A DNA stretch of 64,000 bases from Proteus faecis (GTDB taxonomy: Bacteria; Pseudomonadota; Gammaproteobacteria; Enterobacterales; Enterobacteriaceae). The DNA is taken from contig NZ_PENZ01000007.1 of assembly GCF_003144395.1 (NCBI RefSeq), forward strand, positions 124,001-188,000, given 5' to 3'. Positions 1-9,313 of the stretch are shown here, in pieces. The translations under genes and the position numbers were made by a program. The notes under the pieces are model-generated. The model was not told the origin of the DNA. It saw only the letters and a list, made by a program, of their open reading frames with translations, and did not search any database. The number at the start of each line of letters is the position of its first letter. Within the stretch, counting starts at the first letter, position 1.

Positions 1-1
1 C

Positions 2-196
2 AATGATACGCTAAACACATTTTTACAAGATGCTGACTTTGATGTGCCTGTGATGGTGATGTGTTATCACGGCCATAGCAGTCAAGGAGCAGCTCAATAT
101 CTGGTCAATATGGGCTTTGAAACCGTTTATAGTGTTAACGGTGGTTTTGAAGCATGGCTAAGAGAGTTTCCACAAGCGATAACCTCTCTGCAATAA
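2..196 (+). CDS. glpE: GlpE thiosulfate sulfurtransferase (C-terminal part)
   Basis: The first 65 codons of the window are the open C-terminal end of a rhodanese-domain protein; the start lies to the left of the window. The active-site loop reads [11 protein letters not shown], with the persulfide-carrying cysteine followed by the glycine/histidine/serine loop typical of single-domain GlpE. A GGFEAW motif follows near the end, as in other rhodaneses. GlpE transfers sulfur from thiosulfate to cyanide or thioredoxin in the cytoplasm. The gene ends 13 bases before glpG, the same order as in E. coli, which supports the name. Partial at the window edge; no frameshift seen. Confidence 0.88.
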   Translation, partial: NDTLNTFLQDADFDVPVMVMCYHGHSSQGAAQYLVNMGFETVYSVNGGFEAWLREFPQAITSLQ

Positions 197-209
197 CTAC
201 AGATGAGTT

Positions 210-1055
210 TTGTTAATGATCCACATTATTACGCTTTCTAACCCTCAAACGGCTGATTTATTTGTCAATTATATGGCAACGAAAGGTGTGCGAATTCACA
301 CAAAAAATGAAAATCAGCAGATCTCACTTTGGTTAGAAGACCAACATCAATTGGATATGGTTGAAAAAGAACTCAATACTTTTTTACGCGAGCCTTTTCA
401 CCCACGTTACCAAGCCGCAAGTTGGCAAACCGGTGATCCAAAAAATACAGGTATCAAATATCGCCCAGCCTTTTCGATAAAAAATATGGTGCAACGATCA
501 GGTCCATTAACAGTGCTGGTCGTAATTTTATGTGCTCTTATTTTTATTTGGCAACAAGTAGTGGGCGATTATGACGTTATGCTCCATCTAGCATGGCCTT
601 ATAAAGAGAGCCTGAACTTTGAAATTTGGCGCTATATCACCCCTGCGTTTGTTCACTTCTCACTAATGCATATCGCCTTTAACCTTGCAATGTGGTGGTA
701 TCTCGCCAGTCAAACAGAGCAGCGATTAGGCACAGGTAAGTTATTTGTCATCATGCTCGTTTCTGCGCTCTTTAGTAATTGGGCACAATCACTGTTTACA
801 CAGTCCAATTTTGGTGGGCTTTCCGGTGTTGTCTACGCATTAATTGGCTATGTCGGCTTAACGGGAATACGTAATCCAGAAAAAGGTATTGGTGCTCCAA
901 CCGGCTTACTCGTCTTTTCGATTTTGTGGATTGTTGCGGGTTATATGGGCGTTTTAGGTGACTCTATCGGAAATACTGCACATTTTGCAGGCTTCCTTAT
1001 CGGCTTATTGATGGCTTTGTGGGATAATCGACATCAATTATCTCGTAGATCATAA
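210..1055 (+). CDS. glpG: GlpG rhomboid intramembrane serine protease
   Basis: 281 residues, against 276 in E. coli GlpG. Residues 1-90 form the cytosolic domain and the rest holds about six membrane segments. The rhomboid catalytic dyad is visible: Ser205 in GGLSGVVYAL and His258 in NTAHFAG, with the oxyanion pair His154 and Asn158 in SLMHIAFN. All four are offset by 4 from the E. coli numbering. It cleaves membrane-protein substrates within the bilayer. The start is a TTG at 210, chosen because it gives the conserved MLMI N-terminus; an ATG at 216 is the alternative. It sits between glpE and glpR and is probably co-transcribed with them. Confidence 0.95.
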   Translation: MLMIHIITLSNPQTADLFVNYMATKGVRIHTKNENQQISLWLEDQHQLDMVEKELNTFLREPFHPRYQAASWQTGDPKNTGIKYRPAFSIKNMVQRSGPLTVLVVILCALIFIWQQVVGDYDVMLHLAWPYKESLNFEIWRYITPAFVHFSLMHIAFNLAMWWYLASQTEQRLGTGKLFVIMLVSALFSNWAQSLFTQSNFGGLSGVVYALIGYVGLTGIRNPEKGIGAPTGLLVFSILWIVAGYMGVLGDSIGNTAHFAGFLIGLLMALWDNRHQLSRRS

Positions 1056-1093
1056 TAAAATTAACATGATATTTTTAACATTAGGGGATACCT

Positions 1094-1852
1094 GTGAAGC
1101 AAACGCAACGACATGATGCCATCATTGAACTGGTACGCCTACAAGGCTATGTCAGCACTGAAGAATTGGTGGAGCATTTTGAAGTCAGCCCACAGACAAT
1201 CCGACGCGATTTAAATGAACTAGCGGAAAAGAACAAAATCCAACGTCATCACGGTGGTGCGGCATTACCTTCAAGCTCAGTGAATACAGCTTATCATGAT
1301 CGTAAAATTATGTGGTCTGATGAAAAATCACGTATCGCACAACGAGTAGCAAGCTTAATTCCTGATGGTGCAACACTATTTATTGATATTGGTACAACGC
1401 CTGAAGCGGTCGCTCATGCATTAATTAACCACAAAAACCTACGTATCGTGACCAACAACCTCAATGTTGCAACATTACTGATGGGCAAAGAAGACTTTCG
1501 CTTAATTCTTGCGGGTGGTGAAGTGCGTACGCGAGATGGTGGTATTGTCGGTGAAGCCACACTTGATTTTATCTCTCAATTCCGTCTTGATTACGGTATC
1601 TTAGGGATAAGCGGTATTGATATGGATGGTTCTCTACTTGAGTTTGATTACCATGAAGTTCGAACTAAACGCGCAATTATCGAAAACTCACGCTGTGTAA
1701 TGTTGGTGACTGACCATTCTAAGTTTGGTCGTAATGCGATGGTGAATTTAGGTAATATGAATCTGATCGATTACTTATTTACCGATCAAGAACCACCAGC
1801 AGGGATCCAAAAAATTGTTGAGCAACACAACGTTCAACTCGAATTATGTTAA
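1094..1852 (+). CDS. glpR: GlpR glycerol-3-phosphate regulon repressor
   Basis: 252 residues of a DeoR-family repressor, the usual GlpR length. The N-terminal winged helix-turn-helix (about residues 3-57) includes QGYVSTEELVEHFEVSPQTI followed by RRDLNEL. The DeoRC sugar-phosphate sensing domain (about 75-230) includes the IDIGTTPEAVA and TNNLNVA motifs. GlpR represses glycerol and glycerol-3-phosphate genes and is released by glycerol-3-phosphate. Translation starts at a GTG (1094) behind a GGGGA ribosome site. A hairpin terminator follows directly, closing the glpEGR unit. Its likely target is the operator in front of the next gene, glpD. Confidence 0.94.
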   Translation: MKQTQRHDAIIELVRLQGYVSTEELVEHFEVSPQTIRRDLNELAEKNKIQRHHGGAALPSSSVNTAYHDRKIMWSDEKSRIAQRVASLIPDGATLFIDIGTTPEAVAHALINHKNLRIVTNNLNVATLLMGKEDFRLILAGGEVRTRDGGIVGEATLDFISQFRLDYGILGISGIDMDGSLLEFDYHEVRTKRAIIENSRCVMLVTDHSKFGRNAMVNLGNMNLIDYLFTDQEPPAGIQKIVEQHNVQLELC

Positions 1853-2161
1853 TTTAATCCATTCCTCAAAAAGTACCTTATCAGGTACTTTTTTTTCGCC
1901 TATTCCCAACTAAACTCTAATTAACCCATTCTATTTACTCTTATTTTTAATCTATCTACGCTTTTTTTTATTAACACATTAACAATGTTGCTTATTATTA
2001 ATAAACCCACAAAAGATGTGGATATGATAATAAATTGTTATCCATATCACGCGGTTATGTTTTTTATCAGTTATATAGTTGGCATTTTCATCAAACTTCA
2101 TTACAATTATGAGCGAAAACGAACATTAAAGAATTATTTCGCGCATTCGTAGGAGGATGTT
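1853..2161 (+). promoter_or_regulatory. glpD promoter region with GlpR operator and CRP-like site
   Basis: 309 bases without a gene beyond the glpR terminator. At 2109-2126 ATGAGCGAAAACGAACAT matches the GlpR operator pattern, ATGTTCG-N4-CGAACAT, with a perfect right half and a weaker left half. At 2036-2051 TGTTA-N6-TCACG resembles a CRP site (TGTGA-N6-TCACA). The stretch 2016-2049 is also roughly dyad-symmetric around TTATT. An AGGAGG ribosome site sits just before the glpD start. GlpR repression with CRP activation is the known pattern for glpD in E. coli; the sites here are matched by eye only. Confidence 0.6.
1868..1896 (+). terminator. Rho-independent terminator of glpEGR
   Basis: Arms AAAGTACC and GGTACTTT with a six-base loop are followed by a run of T. 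It lies 15 bases after the glpR stop, so it most likely ends the glpEGR transcript. Confidence 0.85.
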
Positions 2162-3655
2162 ATGAAAACTCAAGACTTGATTGTCATCGGCGGCGGGATA
2201 AACGGCGCTGGAATTGCGGCGGATGCAGCTGGCCGAGGCCTTTCAGTACTTATGCTGGAAGCTCAAGACTTAGCAAGTGCGACATCTTCCGCGAGCTCTA
2301 AACTGATCCATGGTGGTTTACGTTATCTGGAACACTATGAATTTCGCTTAGTAAGCGAAGCACTAGCAGAGCGTGAAGTGTTATTACGCTTAGCACCACA
2401 TATCGCATTTCCAATGCGTTTCCGCCTGCCACACCAACCACATTTACGTCCAGCTTGGATGATCCGTATTGGTCTATTCCTTTATGATCATTTAGGAAAA
2501 CGTGTCAGTTTACCAAGCAGTAAAGGGATTAAATTTGGTGCAAATTCTGTATTAAAACCAGAATTAACACGCGGTTTTGAATATTCAGATTGTTGGGTTG
2601 ATGATGCACGTTTAGTGGTACTCAATGCACAAGAAATCGTCCGCCATGGTGGTGAAGTACGCACGCGCACTAAAGTCACTCGTGCTTGGCGTGAAAACAA
2701 TTTGTGGATGGTAGAAGCACAAGATTTACGTACTGGTGAAACATCGCTCTATCAATCAAAAGCTCTTGTCAATGCAGCAGGTCCTTGGGTTAAAACACTG
2801 TTTGACGAAGGCTTAAAACTGAAATCACCTTATGGTATCCGTTTAATTAAAGGTAGCCATATTGTTATTCCTCGTGCCCATAACGAACCACAAGCCTATA
2901 TTTTACAAAACGAAGATAACCGTATTGTGTTCGTTATTCCTTGGATGGATGAGTTCTCTATCATCGGTACTACTGATGTTGAATATAAAGGCGATCCTAA
3001 AGATGTCGCTATTGATGACAATGAAGTTCAGTATTTACTGAAAGTTTATAACGATCACTTTAAAAAGCAGTTAACCAAAGAAGATGTCGTTTGGAATTAC
3101 TCTGGTGTGCGCCCATTATGTGATGACGAATCAGATTCACCACAAGCGATAACCCGTGATTACACCTTAGATGTTCACGATGATAATGGTCAAACACCAC
3201 TATTATCTGTATTTGGTGGTAAATTAACGACTTATCGTAAATTAGGTGAACATGCCGTTGATAAACTCGTAAGCTACTTCCCTAACATGGGCAAACCGTG
3301 GACTAAAAATGGTCAATTACCAGGTGGGAATTTAGAAGGTTGTGATCGTGATGGTTATTCACGTTTAATTCGTCAACGTCATCCTTGGTTACCAGAAGCA
3401 CTGGCACTGCGTTTTGCCCGCACTTATGGTAGTAATACTGAATTACTGCTTGAAGGCATTACTGATTTAGCCGGTATGGGCGAAAACTTCGGTCATAATC
3501 TGTATGAAGCAGAATTGCGTTATTTAGTGAAACATGAGTGGGTTATCGAAGTTGATGATGCCATTTGGCGTCGTACCAAACTCGGCATGTGGCTAAATGA
3601 CGAACAAAAACAACGTATTAGTGAATGGTTAGTGGCAAATACACACACAGCATAA
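2162..3655 (+). CDS. glpD: GlpD aerobic glycerol-3-phosphate dehydrogenase
   Basis: 497 residues, close to the 501 of E. coli GlpD. The N-terminal FAD-binding Rossmann motif reads DLIVIGGGINGAGIAADAAG, followed by the family motif SSASSKLIHGGLRYLE. The C-terminal cap domain starts near residue 385. It is a peripheral inner-membrane flavoenzyme that oxidises sn-glycerol-3-phosphate to dihydroxyacetone phosphate and passes electrons to ubiquinone. An AGGAGG ribosome site lies just upstream of the ATG. It is a single-gene unit with a GlpR operator in front and a strong terminator behind. Confidence 0.96.
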   Translation: MKTQDLIVIGGGINGAGIAADAAGRGLSVLMLEAQDLASATSSASSKLIHGGLRYLEHYEFRLVSEALAEREVLLRLAPHIAFPMRFRLPHQPHLRPAWMIRIGLFLYDHLGKRVSLPSSKGIKFGANSVLKPELTRGFEYSDCWVDDARLVVLNAQEIVRHGGEVRTRTKVTRAWRENNLWMVEAQDLRTGETSLYQSKALVNAAGPWVKTLFDEGLKLKSPYGIRLIKGSHIVIPRAHNEPQAYILQNEDNRIVFVIPWMDEFSIIGTTDVEYKGDPKDVAIDDNEVQYLLKVYNDHFKKQLTKEDVVWNYSGVRPLCDDESDSPQAITRDYTLDVHDDNGQTPLLSVFGGKLTTYRKLGEHAVDKLVSYFPNMGKPWTKNGQLPGGNLEGCDRDGYSRLIRQRHPWLPEALALRFARTYGSNTELLLEGITDLAGMGENFGHNLYEAELRYLVKHEWVIEVDDAIWRRTKLGMWLNDEQKQRISEWLVANTHTA

Positions 3656-3707
3656 GAGTAGCAAAAATATTCTCTGACTCTGTTCGATGTTTTTATTAGC
3701 AATTTTT

Positions 3708-3736
3708 GTGGCGCCTAATACCGCGCCACTTTTTTT
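3708..3736 (+). terminator. Rho-independent terminator after glpD
   Basis: GTGGCGC and GCGCCAC arms enclose an eight-base loop, with seven T following on the plus strand. It lies about 50 bases after the glpD stop. Confidence 0.88.
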
Positions 3737-3768
3737 GCTTTTTTATCAAAATGATGAAATTACCATCA

Positions 3769-4128
3769 TTAGCAATGAGTTAACTGCTTTTCTAGAAAAG
3801 CTTTTAGCACCGTTGCATTATTTTGTTGCTCATCTTTACCTGAATAAAGTAATACTAAGGGTTGCTCTTTTGCTATCAAAAGGAGAGGTTGCCAATGTTC
3901 TGGCCTATCTGTCAATTCTTTAATATAACGTTGCGTAAATTCAGCAAAGTCTCCCCCACCAGCATGAAACCATTTTCGTAATTCAGTCGAAGGTGCAACC
4001 TCTTTATTCCACTCATCATAATGAAAATCGGTTTTCTTCACGCCTCTAGGCCACAATCTATCAACTAATACACGATAACCTTCATTCGTCCCATTTTTAT
4101 CGTTATACACACGTTTACAGGTGATCAT
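3769..4128 (-). CDS. DUF488 (YeaO-like) family protein
   Basis: 119 residues with the DUF488 hallmark RVLVDRLWPRGVKK near the N-terminus and conserved FHAGGGDFAEFTQRY in the middle. The family is small and soluble and has no firmly assigned activity. The start is the ATG at 4128, which has a GAGAGG ribosome site about six bases upstream; a TTG at 4143 in the same frame has none. The gene stands alone, convergent with glpD and divergent from metF. No signal peptide or membrane segment is visible. Confidence 0.82.
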   Translation of the reverse strand: MITCKRVYNDKNGTNEGYRVLVDRLWPRGVKKTDFHYDEWNKEVAPSTELRKWFHAGGGDFAEFTQRYIKELTDRPEHWQPLLLIAKEQPLVLLYSGKDEQQNNATVLKAFLEKQLTHC

Positions 4129-4214
4129 TTCGCCTCTCGTCAATTAGTTACTTCAATTAATTGTAGAAGAAAAATTATCAGGCTAATGCCTAGTGAGACT
4201 CTTTTTTTTTATAA

Positions 4215-4239
4215 AGAAAACTTCAACATGAAGTTTTCT
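4215..4239. repeat. Perfect 11-bp hairpin with a triloop
   Basis: AGAAAACTTCA and TGAAGTTTTCT are perfect inverted repeats around the loop ACA, directly after a plus-strand T9 run. It lies between the divergent DUF488 gene and metF. The T-run is on the wrong side for an ordinary plus-strand terminator. Function unknown. Confidence 0.6.
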
Positions 4240-4311
4240 CTCATTTCTATTGAATTATCCTCATCAAAAATAGGTGAATAATTGTTGACTAAATAACCTA
4301 ATTAAGAGAAT

Positions 4312-4351
4312 CTACATCTAGACGTCTAAATGGTTAGATGGGTGACTAGGT
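4312..4351 (+). promoter_or_regulatory. Tandem met boxes (MetJ operator) upstream of metF
   Basis: Five contiguous 8-mers resemble the met box AGACGTCT: CTACATCT, the exact AGACGTCT (4320-4327), AAATGGTT, AGATGGGT and GACTAGGT. MetJ with S-adenosylmethionine binds cooperatively to such arrays and E. coli metF has a comparable one. The array ends 54 bases before the metF start, a suitable place to block its promoter. Confidence 0.75.
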
Positions 4352-4396
4352 AGTGATACTTAAATAAGAATAACAACACAGAGACATGATTGATGA

Positions 4397-5305
<909 letters not shown>

Positions 5306-5321
5306 TCCTAGCTTACCATTA

Positions 5322-5340
5322 CCCCGCTAATTAAGCGGGG
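5322..5340. terminator. GC-rich hairpin between metF and the DUF4291 gene
   Basis: CCCCGC and GCGGGG arms enclose an eight-base AT loop. It lies in the gap between convergent genes, so it probably ends transcription. Neither strand shows a good T-run, which lowers confidence in intrinsic termination. Confidence 0.55.
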
Positions 5341-5355
5341 TGACATCGAGATAGA

Positions 5356-5946
5356 TTACTCACCAAAGTGATAAGGTTTTTCTACTGGTAATAGGTTGTA
5401 TGCGGTGTCGAGATCACCATTAGCAATACAAGCATCTATTTTACGTGCCTTATCGGTAATATCCGTAATATTCACAATCCACTCATTGCAATATTTTTCA
5501 ACTGCTTGATTTCGCAAACCAATTTGGATAGTGCGATAACTGAGTCGATTCAGATAAATATCACGTTCAGGATCCCACTGAATACGGATATTACTGGCTT
5601 CTGATGCTGCTTTCCAAGCCTCAGCACTGACATAGCGGTCTGGATCAAAATGACTCACAACACCTTGTGTCAGCATCTCTTGAAAGCCTTCATGGGTAAT
5701 ATCAACTGCAAGAATAGAAGCTTGATTAGCGTCTTTGCGTCCCCAACCAGAACGGTACATCATCCAAAGAAAGGAAGGTTTTACCCAAGTCATGCGGGTC
5801 ATACTAAAAGGGGGCGAAACAAATGTTCCGTTTGCGACTGCGCTCTGAGCAATAGTATTTGAATAGGCTTGATAAACACGAACAAAATCATTCGTATAAT
5901 ATGCCCTTACTTCACACTCAGGACATCGGTCAACATCATCGTTCAT
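5356..5946 (-). CDS. DUF4291 family protein
   Basis: 196 residues with the core pattern of DUF4291 proteins: VYQAYSNTIAQSAV, then MTRMTWVKPSFLWMMYRSGW, ILAVDITHEGF, and a later RSIQIGL-like segment (RTIQIGLRNQAVEKY). The family has no established function that I can name. The N-terminus holds a Cys-Pro-Glu-Cys pair (residues 8-11). There is no signal peptide or membrane segment. It is convergent with metF and has a 246-base AT-rich gap upstream. Confidence 0.8.
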   Translation of the reverse strand: MNDDVDRCPECEVRAYYTNDFVRVYQAYSNTIAQSAVANGTFVSPPFSMTRMTWVKPSFLWMMYRSGWGRKDANQASILAVDITHEGFQEMLTQGVVSHFDPDRYVSAEAWKAASEASNIRIQWDPERDIYLNRLSYRTIQIGLRNQAVEKYCNEWIVNITDITDKARKIDACIANGDLDTAYNLLPVEKPYHFGE

Positions 5947-6192
5947 CTTTCTTTAATATCCTTTTATATTAATAAAATGGAACTATCCGCTTAAATTATG
6001 AGCCTCTAATTACAGATAATCAAGAGTCCCTATTTTTGATAAGGCTATATAAATAGCGTAGCGCGTGCCCACAGAAATAAAAAAGAATAACAATAAAACA
6101 AACCGACGACTGTCACGATTGTGGTTTATTTGTACAGAAATGAGTCAATTAAAACGTCTATTCTGCTCACAAGAATAAGCGATTTAATTAAC

Positions 6193-7197
6193 TCATTGGG
6201 GAGAAATTAAGCGCTCGATAAGTTGCGTTTTTATTAATGCTGGGGATTTGACTGTGGTACCCGCTATCTTTGCCGTCATGATTTCAAACGCTTTTTCGAC
6301 TAATAACGCTTCATCCTGCTTCATTGACCACACATTATTCGGTAAAAAGCTGAGCATCACATGCTCATCGAAGGTACCAATATGAAGATGAGCGGGGATA
6401 CTTCCTTCACGTTGACGGATAACACTCAATAAACCTTCAAGAATAGGCAATGATGAGGCAATAAAATGAGAGGGTATTTGCTGATGTTGCTCCAAATACT
6501 GTTTCATCATCTGCTCACCATCTTTGGTTGTATTATGCTCAGCATAAGAGACAGTGACCCGGTTATCATCACCATAATGTCCTTTTATCGCTTGCACATA
6601 ACCGCGCAAACGAGCGGCGATGGTTGGTAATAATGCATCACCGGCAAAAAAGTGGATTGGCACATCTTGCTTTATCATCGCTCTTGTCAGTTGAGCACCA
6701 CTGTCACAGTTATCTGAAGCGACACAAATAGCCCCACTCACAGAAAAATCTCTATCTAAAAATACCAATGGCTTTTGACGATGCTTAACATGGTGTAGCT
6801 GATTTTTGCGGCTTGATGAAACAATAAAAATGCCATCGACATTGCGCTCGTCCATTGATTTAACAAGCTTATTCTCATTTTTAATATCACCATAGGTACA
6901 ACTAATTGTTAGCTGGCAACCAATTTGGTGACAATGCATCTCTAATTTTTCCGCTAAAGCGGCAAAGAATGGGTTAGAAAGACGAGGGATAACCAATCCA
7001 TAGGTATCTGTTTTATTAAGCTTTAAGCTTCTAGCCGCATGATTGACGGTATAGCCAAACACCTCAACATAATCTGCTATCTTCTTTTGCGTTTTTGCAC
7101 TGATCCGGTATTGATCACCTTTGCCATTTAATACCAATCTGACTGTGGTAATAGACAAATTCAGGTCATTTGCAATCTGTTCAACTGTTTTTGCCAT
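6193..7197 (-). CDS. LacI-family transcriptional regulator
   Basis: 334 residues. The N-terminal LacI helix-turn-helix reads TVEQIANDLNLSITTVRLVLNG and the hinge region ends near residue 60. The periplasmic-binding-protein-like effector domain follows, with YGLVIPRLSNPFFAALAEKL at about 66-85. It is the last gene of the minus-strand sugar operon, 56 bases after tctA, and so probably senses a pathway intermediate and controls that operon. The effector is unknown. The closest general resemblance is to the FruR/Cra subgroup, judged only by sequence character. Confidence 0.85.
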   Translation of the reverse strand: MAKTVEQIANDLNLSITTVRLVLNGKGDQYRISAKTQKKIADYVEVFGYTVNHAARSLKLNKTDTYGLVIPRLSNPFFAALAEKLEMHCHQIGCQLTISCTYGDIKNENKLVKSMDERNVDGIFIVSSSRKNQLHHVKHRQKPLVFLDRDFSVSGAICVASDNCDSGAQLTRAMIKQDVPIHFFAGDALLPTIAARLRGYVQAIKGHYGDDNRVTVSYAEHNTTKDGEQMMKQYLEQHQQIPSHFIASSLPILEGLLSVIRQREGSIPAHLHIGTFDEHVMLSFLPNNVWSMKQDEALLVEKAFEIMTAKIAGTTVKSPALIKTQLIERLISPQ

Positions 7198-7220
7198 TAA
7201 TATTCCATCATTGATATTGT

Positions 7221-7243
7221 GCCCTCATCGTAATGATGAGGGC
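7221..7243. repeat. Intercistronic hairpin between tctA and the lacI-type gene
   Basis: GCCCTCATC and GATGAGGGC form a perfect 9-bp stem with a GTAAT loop. There is no T-run on the minus strand. It may protect the upstream message or reduce read-through into the regulator gene. Confidence 0.55.
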
Positions 7244-7253
7244 CTGTTAACCG

Positions 7254-8771
7254 TTACTGAGCTGGTTTGGCTCGGTATTTCTTCCACATTGCTTTTAACG
7301 AAGGTCCAATAATGGGTAGGATCAACGTCAGTATCGCAATACCTAAGAATGTCGCTGTGATCGGGCGCGTATACAGGATAGATAAATCACCCTGAGACAT
7401 CATTAAAGCACGACGTAAATTTGATTCTGCCATCGGCCCTAAAATAATCCCGATCACCACAGGAGACATAGAAAAGTCGAGCTTTATCATAATATATGCT
7501 AACAATCCTGCGCCCATCATCACAAACACATCAATGATGCTGTGGTTTACAGAATAAGCACCGACACTACACAATACAAAAATAATAGGTACTAATACAC
7601 GACGGGGTACATCCATCACTCGAACAAAGAGTTTCATACATAAGAAACCTAAGATACCGAGGAAAATATTCGCCATCATCAAACCAAGGAAGATGCTATT
7701 AACTTCAACCGGATTGTCAGTAAAGAGCTGAGGCCCTAATGCCAATCCTTGAACCATAAATGCACCCATGATAATGGCTGTTGCACCATCACCCGGAATA
7801 CCTAAGGTCATTAAAGGCACCATGGTTCCGCCTGTTACTGAGTTTGCACCGGCTTCTGGTGCAGACACACCTTCTGGTGAGCCGTGACCAAACTCTTCGG
7901 GATGCTTAGACCAACGTTTTGCTTCGTTATAAGAAATAAATGATGAGATATCTCCACCCGTTCCAGGAATAGCACCAATCGTTGTACCAATAGCTGATGA
8001 ACGGAAATAAGTTGGCAATACTCGTTTAAAGTCTACCCATGTCGGTAATACACGCTGAATACGTGCATTAATTTTTTCACTCTTTTTCTGTTTACGCTCA
8101 CGGTACTCTTCTTCGAAACTAATCAGTCCCTGAGAAAAAGCAAACAGACCAACCAAGATAGGAATAAATGAAACCCCACCCATTAAGTAAACGGTATCAA
8201 AAGTAAAACGAGGCCCAGATGTCATTGGATCAAGTCCAATAGTCGCAATCGCTAACCCTATCGCACCACCCATTAATCCTTTCACAATCGATTGCGATGA
8301 TACACTGGTAATAATACTTATGCCAAATACAGCGAGTGCAAAATATTCAGCTGCCGAGAAACCTGTTGCTACTTTTGCTAATTGCGGCGCAATAACAATC
8401 AGGGCAATCGTACTAAAGATCCCCCCGAACATAGAGCCCATCGTGGATAAACCCAGAGCCCGCCCTGCTTCCCCTTTTTTCGCCATTGGATAACCGTCCA
8501 ATACCGTTGCAGCGGAAGCGGGAGTACCCGGCGTACTAATCAATATCGCAGTAATTGAGCCACCATAAACGGCACCACAATACATTCCTAATAATAGGAG
8601 GATCCCTGTCATTCCTTGGAAGGAGTAAGTTAATGGGAGAAGTAATGCAATCCCCATATTCACTGTTAAGCCTGGTAATGCGCCGATAATAATACCCGCG
8701 AATACCCCCAACAGGATCATCGTTATCGTTTCCAGACTGAAAACGACCATTAAAGCGTCTAATATTTCCAT
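7254..8771 (-). CDS. tctA: TctA-type large permease of a tripartite tricarboxylate transporter
   Basis: 505 residues with about 11-12 hydrophobic segments, the usual TctA length. Glycine/proline-rich family motifs are visible: GALPGLTVNMGIALLLPLTY near residue 30, and GAIPGTGGDISSFISY in the second half. This is the large membrane subunit of the TTT secondary transporter family, which works with TctB and a periplasmic TctC receptor and usually imports carboxylates. A GGAGC ribosome site precedes the ATG. It follows tctB by 19 bases. In this operon its substrate is probably the sugar acid or related compound handled by the kinase, isomerase and aldolase genes. Confidence 0.9.
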   Translation of the reverse strand: MEILDALMVVFSLETITMILLGVFAGIIIGALPGLTVNMGIALLLPLTYSFQGMTGILLLLGMYCGAVYGGSITAILISTPGTPASAATVLDGYPMAKKGEAGRALGLSTMGSMFGGIFSTIALIVIAPQLAKVATGFSAAEYFALAVFGISIITSVSSQSIVKGLMGGAIGLAIATIGLDPMTSGPRFTFDTVYLMGGVSFIPILVGLFAFSQGLISFEEEYRERKQKKSEKINARIQRVLPTWVDFKRVLPTYFRSSAIGTTIGAIPGTGGDISSFISYNEAKRWSKHPEEFGHGSPEGVSAPEAGANSVTGGTMVPLMTLGIPGDGATAIIMGAFMVQGLALGPQLFTDNPVEVNSIFLGLMMANIFLGILGFLCMKLFVRVMDVPRRVLVPIIFVLCSVGAYSVNHSIIDVFVMMGAGLLAYIMIKLDFSMSPVVIGIILGPMAESNLRRALMMSQGDLSILYTRPITATFLGIAILTLILPIIGPSLKAMWKKYRAKPAQ

Positions 8772-8790
8772 CTCAAAGCTCCTTTACCGC

Positions 8791-9252
8791 TTACTCAAAA
8801 AGGACGGAGGTTGGCAGAGGTGAATTAAAGATAATGTCAAAGAAGACATAAACGGCGGCAACCATTACAACCGGGATAACAACCAAGGCAATAGGTTTTC
8901 TTTCATTCATCAGCCACATAATGATCGGGATAAGAAGCAGTGACGGAATAATAAAGCCGAAAAAGTGCAGGCCTGTGGCATAGACCAACATAAAGAGGCC
9001 TAAACCGTAAGCGCGTTTAACTGCAGTAGAACTCAGGTCAACAGACTGGTGTACATGTTTGATTTTATCAATCACAACACCGATCCATTGAAAAATCCCC
9101 AGTAAAATAAATAAGATGGCAAGACCATAAGGCCAAAAACGCTCCCCAGGCACACCATAATCATCAAACATGCTCATATCACGGGAGAGATAGATAATAA
9201 GTGCCCCGAAAGCCACTGAAATCGCACCGATGATTGTATTGATTTTTGTCAT
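8791..9252 (-). CDS. tctB: TctB-type small permease of the TTT transporter
   Basis: 153 residues with four predicted membrane helices, typical for the small TctB subunit. The N-terminal helix has the pattern INTIIGAISVAFGALIIYLS, followed by a loop with the family's F-W-P element (GERFWPYGLAILFILLGI). It is placed between tctC and tctA as in other TTT operons. A GGGGAG ribosome site is next to the ATG. A strong intercistronic hairpin separates it from tctC. Confidence 0.85.
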   Translation of the reverse strand: MTKINTIIGAISVAFGALIIYLSRDMSMFDDYGVPGERFWPYGLAILFILLGIFQWIGVVIDKIKHVHQSVDLSSTAVKRAYGLGLFMLVYATGLHFFGFIIPSLLLIPIIMWLMNERKPIALVVIPVVMVAAVYVFFDIIFNSPLPTSVLFE

Positions 9253-9267
9253 GTCGGGATCTCCCCG

Positions 9268-9293
9268 ACCCTACCTGCCGTAACAGGTAGGGT
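9268..9293. repeat. Intercistronic hairpin between tctC and tctB
   Basis: ACCCTACCTG and CAGGTAGGGT form a perfect 10-bp GC-rich stem with a six-base loop. Such hairpins after receptor genes often stabilise the upstream message or reduce downstream expression, which suits a receptor needed in excess over the permease. That role here is inferred. Confidence 0.65.
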
Positions 9294-9313
9294 GGTTTAT
9301 AATAATAGAAAAG

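Noticed and set aside
3687-3923. Plus-strand reading frame of 78 codons after glpD
   Set aside because: It runs through the glpD terminator and lies antisense to the DUF488 gene. It has no ribosome site.
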